This document shows, piece after piece, positions 43,279 to 53,400 of a stretch of DNA of 64,000 nt. How positions within the stretch are numbered: position 1 is the stretch's first letter; each line of letters opens with the position of its first letter. Source of the DNA: Lactobacillus melliventris (GTDB lineage Bacteria > Bacillota > Bacilli > Lactobacillales > Lactobacillaceae); contig NZ_JAAEEB010000004.1 in the NCBI RefSeq assembly GCF_013346935.1, positions 186,001-250,000 on the forward strand. Direction: 5' to 3'. The notes under the pieces were generated by a model. It was not told the DNA's origin, searched no databases, and worked only from the letters and a program-made list of their open reading frames with translations. Position numbers and translations under genes: made by a program.

Positions 43279-43292
43279 ATGGTATATACCAT
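43279..43292. promoter_or_regulatory. dre/NagR-like palindrome, second copy
   Basis: ATGGTATATACCAT is a perfect 14-base palindrome with core GTATATAC, 57 bases from the first copy. Two matching sites upstream of one operon support a real GntR/UTRA target. Confidence 0.6.
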
Positions 43293-43404
43293 ATTTTTCT
43301 TCAAAAAATTTTTAACCTTTTTGTTTATGCTATAAAAAAAGAAATTATTAAATTTAAATTATTGCCACCAATGAGTTAAATATATGATGTTTACAAAATC
43401 ATGG

Positions 43405-43803
43405 TTACACCTTGTCCTTGTATGGTCGGTATGTCTCATGTTTGGTTGAATATTCCACTATGCTTTTTATCTTGTTATCAGAAAAAGCTATTAGAGAAAC
43501 ACCGTCAAAACAATATTCCTGCTTTTCTTTAGCATCAAAAAACCAAGTAACTACAAACTGGTTAGAGGAAGTATAAGCCATGCTCAAAATATCCCACTTT
43601 AAAACTGTCTGCTCTTTAGACTTCGAATTGATATAGGCTTTTAGCTCATTTAATCCCTTATAAGTAGCACCATAACATTCACGGTAATAGACATCTTGGC
43701 TAAACCAGTTATCAAGCCTACTAAAATCGCTTTCTAGCCATGAATTAAAATATTCTCTAATAATCTTTTCCTCAGCGAAAAGTTGCTCAGTTGTGTGCAT
43801 CAT
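43405..43803 (-). CDS. NTF2-like (SnoaL-type) protein
   Basis: Small cytoplasmic protein (132 aa) with the alpha-plus-beta cone pattern of the NTF2/SnoaL superfamily: an N-terminal helix pair (E-K-I-I-R-E-Y-F-N-S-W), then a curved sheet with V-V-T-W-F-F-D-A and D-G-V-S-L-I-A-F. These folds are used as isomerases, hydratases or ligand-binding proteins; the function here is unknown. AGGAGG precedes two adjacent ATG codons (43803, 43800). It follows the SLAP gene after a terminator and has its own TATAAT upstream. Confidence 0.65.
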   Translation of the reverse strand: MMHTTEQLFAEEKIIREYFNSWLESDFSRLDNWFSQDVYYRECYGATYKGLNELKAYINSKSKEQTVLKWDILSMAYTSSNQFVVTWFFDAKEKQEYCFDGVSLIAFSDNKIKSIVEYSTKHETYRPYKDKV

Positions 43804-43891
43804 TTTGCCTCCTGCCAGTTTTCATTTTGACTTTCAGAATCTATCAATATTATAAGCTTAAAGTTAAAGAGCTTTATATAATTTACTAAAA

Positions 43892-43930
43892 AAGAACACA
43901 GTTCACATTTTCAGTGAATTGCGTTCTTTC
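43892..43930 (-). terminator. Terminator of the SLAP surface-protein gene
   Basis: A 16-position stem (43892-43907 with 43915-43930; outer arms AAAGAAC and GTTCTTT) with one mismatch and a 7-nt loop, 26 bases after the SLAP gene stop. Confidence 0.82.
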
Positions 43931-43955
43931 TAGTTTATCTGATTTTATTTACACT

Positions 43956-45512
43956 TTATTTATTTGTCGTGACGTAATCAGTGATAGTTACAGGTTTTTG
44001 GAAACCATTAGCACTAATAATTGTCAGTATCGTATTATTGTTGCTAAATTGTACAGCACTCTTGTCTACACCATTTACGCTGGCAACTAGATCAACAATT
44101 TGACTGGCTTCAGTTAATGACAAGTTCTTTAAATCACTAACAATTATCTTTTTACCATTTAAAGCTGCTTTAGCAGTATTAATTTTAGTTAAAGCATCAT
44201 TTACTTGAGTAACAGTTGACTTAGCAGTGTTAACCTGACTTCCACTGGATATAGCTGCGTCATAAGCATCGCGTAATGATTTAGCAGAAAGCTTATAAGC
44301 ATCACTGGCTTTAACAGTTGTATCTTGACTCAAAGCATCCTGCAACGCTTTTTTATCGGTTGCTGAAGCAAAAGTATTTTCATTCTTAGCTGCTTCTGGA
44401 GTGTTGACTGGTGATAATTTAACACCATTAACATTACTAATATCTGATTCTCTCAGATAGCCATTTTTATCACTTTGCAACTTGTAAAACAGTGCAGATT
44501 GGTTTTCAGCTGCTACCCAAATATAACGTAATTCTGTTACACGTGCAGTGTGGCCTTTAGCAAAAGTCTTAGTTGATTGCAGAACACCTTTATTGTTGTA
44601 GACATTAGCGGTGCGAGCTAAAGTAACAGTGGTCACATTTTCGTCACTTTCAGGCTTTGAATTTGCAGGCTCAAGTTGCTTGCCAGTAACAATTCCCACA
44701 TTATTCTTTTTAACCCATTGATCATTACCTGGGTAATTAGTGTCATTAATATGATAATAAAGCTTTTTACCTATATATTGTAATTTATCAACTGTGACTT
44801 TTTCACCACTCCTAATCAGAGTCTTGGTGGTGTCACCGTTACTATCATAGACATAAGCATTGTGATTAAGAAGAATTACAGTTGGGTCGTTTTGATTATC
44901 GCTTGGTACATTTTCATTTTTACCAGGTTTTTTATTTACTGGCTTCAGTTTAGCACCACTGGTTTTACCAACATTTGCGGCTTTTATAAACTGATTACTT
45001 TGACCACTAATTCTGTAAAACAACTTTTTACCAATATAAATTAACTGGTCGACGGTAACAGTTTGACCTTTCTTAATTTTCTTCTTGTCTGTTTTGCCTT
45101 TAGCATTATAAATATATGAATTATGCTTAATTTTTGCAGTAGCTACTGGTGCACTTTTAGTCACCTTTTTACCATTAACATAGCCAACATTAGCAGCTTT
45201 AATGAAGGCATTATTACCAATGCTGTAATAATCCTTCTTATTAATAGTTACTTTACTACTAAATGTAAGAGTAATGCCCTTAGCGATTTTAGTGTTTTTA
45301 GCACTACCCATGTAGGTCTTCAAGCGTTTACCATTTTTATCATAAACATAAGCATTATGACTCAACTTAATGGTATTCTTCTTTGTCGTCTTTTTCTTAG
45401 CGGTAGTCTTGTTAGCGGCCTGAACCACAACAGCTTGACTTGCACTAAGCACAGGACTGACACCTATTAATGCAGCAGCAGATACCATTAATAATTTTCG
45501 ACTAATCTTCAT
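43956..45512 (-). CDS. Secreted SLAP-repeat surface protein with FIVAR-like domain
   Basis: Cell-surface protein (518 aa). Signal peptide: basic M-K-I-S-R-K, hydrophobic core, cleavage near residue 33 (V-V-Q-A-A). Four SLAP-type repeats follow at about 48-115, 124-185, 213-285 and 295-370, each with H-N-A-Y-V-Y-D-like or related start and a Y-Y/F-Y strand. SLAP repeats bind the wall non-covalently in lactobacilli. A three-helix FIVAR-like segment spans about 385-455 (A-L-Q-D-A-L ... A-A-L-N-G), then a short beta-rich C-terminus. Putting SLAP at the N-terminus is the reverse of the giant protein at 47.4 kb. No LPXTG motif. Function probably adhesion or envelope organisation. Confidence 0.85.
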   Translation of the reverse strand: MKISRKLLMVSAAALIGVSPVLSASQAVVVQAANKTTAKKKTTKKNTIKLSHNAYVYDKNGKRLKTYMGSAKNTKIAKGITLTFSSKVTINKKDYYSIGNNAFIKAANVGYVNGKKVTKSAPVATAKIKHNSYIYNAKGKTDKKKIKKGQTVTVDQLIYIGKKLFYRISGQSNQFIKAANVGKTSGAKLKPVNKKPGKNENVPSDNQNDPTVILLNHNAYVYDSNGDTTKTLIRSGEKVTVDKLQYIGKKLYYHINDTNYPGNDQWVKKNNVGIVTGKQLEPANSKPESDENVTTVTLARTANVYNNKGVLQSTKTFAKGHTARVTELRYIWVAAENQSALFYKLQSDKNGYLRESDISNVNGVKLSPVNTPEAAKNENTFASATDKKALQDALSQDTTVKASDAYKLSAKSLRDAYDAAISSGSQVNTAKSTVTQVNDALTKINTAKAALNGKKIIVSDLKNLSLTEASQIVDLVASVNGVDKSAVQFSNNNTILTIISANGFQKPVTITDYVTTNK

Positions 45513-45657
45513 TTGTTTCCAACCTCGTTATTTTTAAAATTATATCGGTACATAATATTGTATACTTAAAAACCGCTAATTCAAATAGCTTAAAGCATTA
45601 CTTACCTTTTTTTAACACTCTTGCATCAATGTAAAATGTCTGCAAAATTCTTTTAAT

Positions 45658-47013
45658 CTAATTATTGTTACTTTCTGCTTCTTGGCGCATCTTGTTTTCA
45701 CTAATAGCGGTATAAATTAAGAAAATTAATGCCGCAAATGAGGCAACGTAAAGAACCGAGTTGCTGGCGATCCAGCCAAATTTATCAACTAGTATCCCGA
45801 TTAAAGCTGTTGCTAGAGTTTCACCAAAAATGTATTGGAAAAAGCCCATGAAACCCGTTGACGCACCTACTGCATATTTCGGGACAACCTCATTAATCAT
45901 TAGTCCCACAAGTGTCAGCGGTGCGTAAATCAAATTACCCATTATGATTAAAGCGGCAATTATCAGAGCATGATTATTACTGAAAAAATATAGCGTTAAG
46001 CAAATTAACGTCCCAATTACGCAGGCGATTGAAACTAATGCGCGGCGTCCTTTTAAAGCATCTGAAATCGCTCCAATAATAATTACTCCCGGAACTGATG
46101 CTAATTCAAAAATGCCGATAATCCATTTAGCAGCTGCAGGATCGAAGCCTTTATTCTGGACCAAATAAGATGGGATCCAGCTCTGAATGCCGTAGCGGAC
46201 CAGATAAAGTGACATTGAAGTCAAAGTAACTGCCCAAACTAATTTATTTTGCAAGATATATTTAACAAAAATCTGGCCCACACTCAAATCAGTCTGATCC
46301 GCAGTAGAAACTTGGCCATTATCCAGAATAACTTTGTCACCTGTATAAGTAGAAATATCAGGTAACCCGACCACCTTAGGTCTATCAGCACCCAAAACTA
46401 AAATTAAGATGCAAATGATAAAGGAAACTGCTGAGGATGTATAAAAGACAGCTGGAATTGAACCTGAAAAAAGGAAAACCGCCAGTTGCACTATGGCCAC
46501 ACAAATAAATGAGCCGGCATTATGTGCTGAAGACCAAATGGAATACATTGTTCCCCTCATTCTTGGTCCCCACCAGAGCTGAATCATTTTTTGGCAAGCT
46601 GCAGCCCCCATTCCTTGTGTGACTGCCATTAAAAACATTAACAACATCATTAAATAAAGGTTGTGAGTTGAACCTAAAAAAATATTTAATATTGCAGACA
46701 ATAACAGTCCTACCATTAAATACCGGTTGGAATCACACCTATCTGCCAATACCCCCATAAAGAGTTTTGCTATGCCGTAGCCAATACCAAAACAAGACAA
46801 AATGAGACCAATATTAGCTGTAGAGAAATGATATTCTTTCATAATATCATTTTGTTCTGTGGTAAATACAAGGCGAATGATGTAGTACCCAATATAGCCA
46901 ATACAAGTTGCTAGTAAAACCCCTAATTGCCGCCATCTGTATGTTTGTGCCACTTTTTCTTTAGGAACTAGCATATTCGAATCAGGCTGTTTTAAAATCC
47001 ATTTAAACATCAT
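45658..47013 (-). CDS. OPA-family organophosphate:phosphate antiporter
   Basis: Twelve-segment MFS transporter (451 aa) of the organophosphate:phosphate antiporter group (GlpT/UhpT/UhpC). G-Y-I-G-Y-Y-I-I-R after segment 1, GIGYGIAKLFMGVLADR and A-A-C-Q-K-M-I-Q-L-W-W are typical. It probably takes up a hexose phosphate or glycerol-3-phosphate in exchange for phosphate; which one cannot be read. GGAGGAGG precedes the ATG. No sensor kinase pair of the Uhp type is nearby. Uptake of sugar phosphates would bypass PTS in a window otherwise rich in PTS genes. Confidence 0.82.
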   Translation of the reverse strand: MMFKWILKQPDSNMLVPKEKVAQTYRWRQLGVLLATCIGYIGYYIIRLVFTTEQNDIMKEYHFSTANIGLILSCFGIGYGIAKLFMGVLADRCDSNRYLMVGLLLSAILNIFLGSTHNLYLMMLLMFLMAVTQGMGAAACQKMIQLWWGPRMRGTMYSIWSSAHNAGSFICVAIVQLAVFLFSGSIPAVFYTSSAVSFIICILILVLGADRPKVVGLPDISTYTGDKVILDNGQVSTADQTDLSVGQIFVKYILQNKLVWAVTLTSMSLYLVRYGIQSWIPSYLVQNKGFDPAAAKWIIGIFELASVPGVIIIGAISDALKGRRALVSIACVIGTLICLTLYFFSNNHALIIAALIIMGNLIYAPLTLVGLMINEVVPKYAVGASTGFMGFFQYIFGETLATALIGILVDKFGWIASNSVLYVASFAALIFLIYTAISENKMRQEAESNNN

Positions 47014-47420
47014 AAATGCCTCCTCCCCTTCAGGATATCATAGAACTTTCTCAATACTTAAAATGGTGCAACTAATTTGAAACATAACAAATCATGCATT
47101 GCGGCAACCGCATTTTTCCTTCGTATTTTAGCAAATTAAATAAATTATATAACAATATTATTTAAATATATATATAAATTTTAGCTGTCTTATTTTGAAC
47201 AATTTTTTTAATATCATCATCTAATTTTTGCCTATAAAAGCCAATTATTGTTATCTAAAATTTAATGCTAGCGTTATCTTTATTTAATTTACGCTGTCTT
47301 ATTTTTGCAAAACTTGTTATTTATAAACTAATACTTTATAAAACGCAATAATTGACATTTATATCATCATCTACTAAATTGATAATTATATAGTAAATGG
47401 AAATTAGAAAGGAAATTTCT
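47014..47420. other. Divergent regulatory region between the OPA gene and the giant gene
   Basis: About 400 AT-rich bases. Minus side: extended -10 TGCTAAAAT, a small hairpin (TGCGG/CCGCA, 47100-47112) and a possible 13-codon frame (47072-47113) with GAAGGA. Plus side: TTGACA at 47352 and two pairs of short direct repeats. No other gene is supported. Confidence 0.55.
47184..47373 (+). repeat. Short direct repeats upstream of the giant surface-protein gene
   Basis: GCTGTCTTATTTT occurs at 47184-47196 and 47293-47305 (109 apart). ATATCATCATCTA occurs at 47211-47223 and 47361-47373 (150 apart). The second copy of the latter overlaps the promoter region. They could be regulator sites or remains of a local duplication. 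Confidence 0.6.
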
Positions 47421-50400
47421 ATGTTAGGAAAGAATAATTACAATGAACGGGTGAAAAAAATGGCAAGGCAGGCTAAGCAAGACCATTTCTCAATTCGTAA
47501 ATTGAGTATCGGTACTACTTCTGTATTGCTTGGCTTTACTTTTTTAGGCTTAAACAGCAAAACAGTTAAGGCTGATACAGTTGTTCCACCTCAACAAACT
47601 GAGAAGAAGGCCTATTCTCAAGGGGAAATCTTTTCGCAAGACAGCAACAAAAATACCGCACGAGATATATCTACTACTACATACAAAACAAACAAGCCAG
47701 AAGGGGAACCAAATTTAACCGCATTTTCTGGCTTGAGTTCGTTTTTGAGGGAGAATAATAGTAACAGTAAACAAAATGACACTGCTCAAACAGATCAAAC
47801 TCCTGCCAATAATGACGAGCCAGACAAAGAAGAGCCTAACGCAAACAGTACAGATAACAATGAAATTAACAAGGGCAATATAGATAAAACAGATATTAAC
47901 ACTGATAATTCTGACAAGGAAGAGCCCAATGCAGACGATACTGCTAAGCAGGAAACTGGCAAAACAGATCAAAATAATGACGCCGCAAAGTCTAAGATCA
48001 CCGCAAAAGATGCAAAAGACGCTGGTAAAAAAGTAAGCGTTGGTAACTGGAAGGATTTTATTAGCGCCCTAACCAATAGTAATGTAAGTGAAATTGATAT
48101 TACCAATAATATTATTGCTGACAGAGAGACAGGTCATAATCGCCAGGCTTTTCAAGGTAGAAAATTATTAATTAAGTCTGCAGGTAATGCGAAATATACT
48201 CTTGATTTCAAGAGTAACCACCCTACTCTTACCGGTAATTCTTCTTTAGATATTACTTATGAAAACTTAATACTTAAAAGTACCGACTATTATGGTGTCG
48301 CTGACACTTACAATATGACTAGAGGGCAAACGGCTAAAATCACTTTTAGAAACATTATCTTTTATGGTTCACAATTAGCTTATACCAAAAACAATACTGA
48401 CATTATTTTTGAAGGTCAAATTCACGCGGAAACTGTCAAAATTCCAAGCAACATTGGCGGTTGGTTTGACGGTAATAATCAGCAACTTTTAGAATTTACC
48501 AACAGCAATAATAGCATTACTTTTAAAGCAGGCTGCCACTTTGACGGTTCGACATTTGGTGGTACCTTGATTGAAATGAGAGGAGAAGGCAATTCTCTTA
48601 CTGTTGAACAAGGAGCAGTTGTTAACCTGACCCCACTTAAAACGTATGATGGCTCAAATGGTGCTAATAATGGTGAACACGGCAATCCAATCAGTGCCAT
48701 CTTTATTAGTGACGATGCGCAAGTAACTGTTCACGGTCAAGTGAATATTAACATCGGGCAAAGTGAAGGAATTAAGTATGCGGGCAAGCAAAATAACGGG
48801 CAAGCCAGAGCAATTTACCTAGATAGCGCCAAATCAAAAGTTAACATTGGAAAAGGCGGTATTATTACCGTTAGCACGAATGGAAATATTTCAACTAGAA
48901 ATAAGCAAAACTTGATTTATATTGGGGGCGATTTTGCCATTAATTCTGGCGGTGCTCTCAAAATTACTGGGCAAAACATGGGCAATTATACTGGTTCGCT
49001 AGTGCAAATTGATGGTAAAGCTAACGTGCAAAACGGCGGCTTTGAAATCCAATTAGTTGGTGATGCCGGTACTGGTGCAATAAAATTGGTTGATGTGGCC
49101 AATACCGGGCAACTAATTGTTAATAACCCTACTTCTCTTGTATTAGATGCTCATCTGAACAACAATGACCGTACCAGCATTATCGGTGATAATAAAATTA
49201 CGGTCACAAATGTTCGCCAGTCCTTAAACCTTGGTGAACTGTTAAATGGATCAGTTGCTGGCAGCAACTTAGTCTTGCCGCCTTTTCATGTTTTACAAGT
49301 CGAAAAAACTGCTAAAACTGTCGCAGTTAACAAACTGGAAGTATTAAACGGTCAAAGGATCTTCGACTTAGAAAAAGTCAAAAAAGATAGCCCCCAGCTT
49401 AGCGCCATTCTCAGTAAAGCACCTGAAAACTTCCAGAAATTGCTGAAAAATTACAATCATCAAAGCTATGACCAGCTCTTTCGAGCCATCGTGGAAGCAG
49501 CTTTTTCCAATAAAGACAACCCAGGCTACAATAACATCAGATTTACACCGGCCAATCAAAGCGGTTTCTTAGACATAGACCCAGAAGATGTGACGGTAAT
49601 TAATCAAGAAGATGGTTCAAAACTAGTCAAAGGTCATGTATTATACTATGATCCTGCAAAAGATGGTCCTGATAGTGACAGCTTTTTTAAAAACATCTTA
49701 CCTGGTGGTACCGAAGCCTATGTTTTAGCCAGGTTTAAAGATAGTGGTGTATACAGAAATGGTCAAGCTGTTATTGATTCAACAATCGCTAATCCCTACG
49801 CTGAAACTGTTGATACTTATCGCGGTGAAGCAAATGATTTGGCAGCATTACCTACCAAATTTGCCGCTAAAGTTGCTCCTGATGGCTCCTTCACCATTAC
49901 CATCCCTGCCGAAATTACTACCAGGATGGCTAAAGACGCCACAATTCAACTAACTCCTCACGCAAACTTCATTGAATATAGTCCGTTAGACATTGCCAGT
50001 GGCGACCGCCCTACTACAGTTAGTCTTGGAATCAAACCATTTAGCGAGGTACAGCAAGAAGCAGCTCAGGAAATTACTGATGCTATTAATGCTGCTAAAA
50101 CTAAAAAGCCGGCTAATTTAACTGCAGATCAGGAAAAAGCACTGACAGATGCATTGAATGAAGCCGCCCAGTATGCTGCTACCAATAAAAATAACAATTA
50201 TGATTCTAAAAAATCAGTTTATGGCGTCCAATCTTCCAAGACGGCAATCAGTGAAATAAATAATAGGAAAAAGACGGCTTTAGACTTGGTCAATAAGGCT
50301 ATACAAACAGCCCAAAGTCAAGGAGAATATGAAAAAGCTAAAGCGGCTGCAATTGACAAACTAACTCAGCAAGCTGAGGAGCAAGTTAAAAAGTTCCCTG

Positions 50401-53400
50401 CACAAGAACAATCTATCACTGCCGCTAAAAACCAAGCCATTAGTAAAGTACAGGCTGCAGCTACAAATAACACTAACATCGATCAGGTTGTTAATGACGG
50501 TATTAATGCCATTAATCAAGCAGGAAAAGATTACCGAGATAATGTAAAAACTGATATTAACCAGGCAATTACAAAAGTCGAAAATGCTATTGACACAGTC
50601 TCAAAAGATGAGAATGTTAAATCACCGGTAGACGAGTTAATTAACGGTATAAAAGACAAGCTCAAGCGACCAAAAGAAATTGTTGCTCCTGACGGTGATC
50701 TTGATCAAGACGAAGATGAAGCGGCTATTAATAACCATCAAAAAGAAGCCAAAGCTCTACTCCCAGGTGTGCAAGATACTATTGATGCAATTGCAGCATT
50801 AGAAGCTGCTGCTAAAAAGCAAATAGCACAGTATGGTGACGACCAACCTGAAATTCAAGCTACTTTAAATCAAGCTATCAAAGATATTATTAACAGCAAT
50901 AATCCTAAAGAGGATCTTAACAATGGTATTGATAAGATTAATGGCACACATACGGATAAAGTAAAAGACCAAGCAGCAAAAGATATTAAGGAAACAGCTG
51001 CTCAAGCTAAAGAACGGATTCAAAATTCTGATTTAACAGCGGATGAACAAAAAACATACCTTGATGAAATAGATGAAGCAGTTGCTGCTGCAACAGCTAC
51101 TACTGGTGATACTGCCCAATCTATTTATGGCACTGATGACGGTGAAATTATCAATAAGAGAAAAGCTGCTGCTAAAAGTTTAATTAACAAAGCAGCTGCC
51201 AAAGCTGAAATTGCTGGTTATACTAAGGGCTACGAGAATGTCCTTGGTCAAGTTGGCCAAGCCGAAACCGCCATGACAGATGCCCTAGCGGCAATTGATA
51301 AAATTGAGGATAATGCTGCAAGTAGTTCAAATATTGCCCAAGCAGAAAATGCAGCTAAAGAAAATATCTTAAACGCATTTAAAGAAAATGCTAAAGCTCA
51401 AGTTAAGGCAGACGCAGAGACAGCTAAAGGCAATTTAGGAGTTGAACAAGAGTCTAATATTGATGAGGCGGTTGCTAATGCTACCAAAGCGATTGCCAGT
51501 CATAGCTCTGCTCTTGACATCAAACAAGACATTATTGACGGCAAAAAGAACGTTTTAAATGCCTATAAGGCTGCTGCTAAAGCACAAATTGAGCAAGATG
51601 CAACTGAAGCTAAAAACAATTTAGGAGTTGAGCAAGAGTCTAATATTGATGAAGCTGTCACTAATGCTACCAACACGATTGCTAGCCATGACTCACTTAC
51701 CGCTATTAACCAGGATATTATTGACGGTAAGCAGAACGTTTTAAATGCCTATAAGGCTGCTGCTAAAAAGCAACTGGAAACAGTTAAACAAGACATTGTT
51801 AACAAAATTCAGAATAATCCTAATTTAACGGCCAAGAATAAAGACGATGCTGCCAATAAAGCCAGTGAATTGCTTACCGGAAGTCAAGGCTATAATAGCC
51901 GCATTGATAATGCCGAAACTATAGCTGATACTAATACAGCTACTAAAGAAGGTACTGCCGCATTAAACAATTTACTTGATGAGCAAAACTTAAGTGGTCG
52001 ACGTAATCAAGCTATTGCAGCAATTCAGGATGCAAAAGACAAAGCCATTGCTACGATTACAAATAATAAAAATCTGAGTGACGAGGAAAAAACCAAATAT
52101 CAAGAACTAATTAATACTGCAACTGCTGCTGGTGTTGCTAAAATCACTCAAGATGAAAATGAAACTGCAATTGCAACAGACGAAGACAATGCTATTAAAA
52201 ATATTACTGGTTATCAAGAAAATGCTGCTAATACCGGCTCTACTAATTTAAATAAGCAGCGCCAAGATGCAATTAAGGAAGTTGAAGAAGCAGCTAATAA
52301 CGCTTTAAGTACAATTGACGACTTTGACGATACTGTTTTAAGTCCAGAAGATAAACAACATTATCAAGAAACTATTAATAAAGACTTAGCTAACGCCAAA
52401 GCAGCAATTAATGCAGCTAAAGACAATGATGGTGTTAATTCCGCTAGACAAGCTGGTAAAACTAGTATCAATGAGGATTTGGCGGCTGGTCAATTAATAG
52501 TCGCAAAATCTCAGGCAAATATAGCGTTGCAAGATGATAAGAAAAAAGACTTAGATACTATTAATCAGGCTTTTACCGATAATAAAATTAATAGCGAGCA
52601 AAAAGACGCCTTAACAGGCAAAATTAATAGCTTCTACGAAACAGCAACCAGCAAAGTTTACAATGACTCGACTGCTGAACAAGTGGCTAAAGATAGAGAT
52701 GATGGCATTGCTGCTATGGCCAGCGTTGCTAGCAGTATTGCCAGTGAAGAAGCAAAATACTTAGAGCAACAAAAAGATGATGCTTTAACCAATAAAGACA
52801 CTGGCCTAAATGCTCTAGCAGAGAAAATTCGGACAAGTATCGAAAAAGATCCTAACCTTTCCGGCAAAGAAAAAAGTGATTACTATGACGAAATTAGTTC
52901 TGCTTTAACTTCAGCCAAAACTGATATTCAAAATGCTCATTCTCAAGATGAAATTGCTACTGCAACAAACGCTGGTCGGGAAGCTTTAAATAAAATTCTT
53001 GCTAACGTTGTATTGCAATCAAGTAGAAGCGCTGCCCTTAAAGAATTGTTGAACACCTGCACCGATGTTTCTAATCAAATTACCAACTTACAAAATGTTA
53101 ACAGCACTACTAAAGACGGATTAATTAAACAGTTAACTGATTACTATAATGATGCAGTTGCTAAAGTAAAGAATGTTCCTGCTGCTCAAGTCGATTCTGA
53201 AAAGCAGCAAGGCATTGATAATATGAACACAGTTGTTAGGGATGCGCAAAGCCTTGATACCAATATTGATCATGCTAAGCAAGAAGTCGACAAGCAGGCT
53301 GATCAAGCAATTTCTACCATTAATCAATCTGCGATGTCTGACGCGGATAAAACTCAAACCATTGCAAAAATCAACGATGAAAGAGCTAAAGCTAAGCAAA

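Noticed and set aside
47352-47380. TTGACA upstream of the giant gene as a full promoter
   Set aside because: The hexamer 17 bases downstream is only TAAATT, a poor -10; the promoter is probably here but cannot be placed exactly.
51431-51802. CRISPR-like regular repeat in the 50-57 kb region
   Set aside because: The repeats are coding, in frame and diverged, with no spacer structure and no cas genes.
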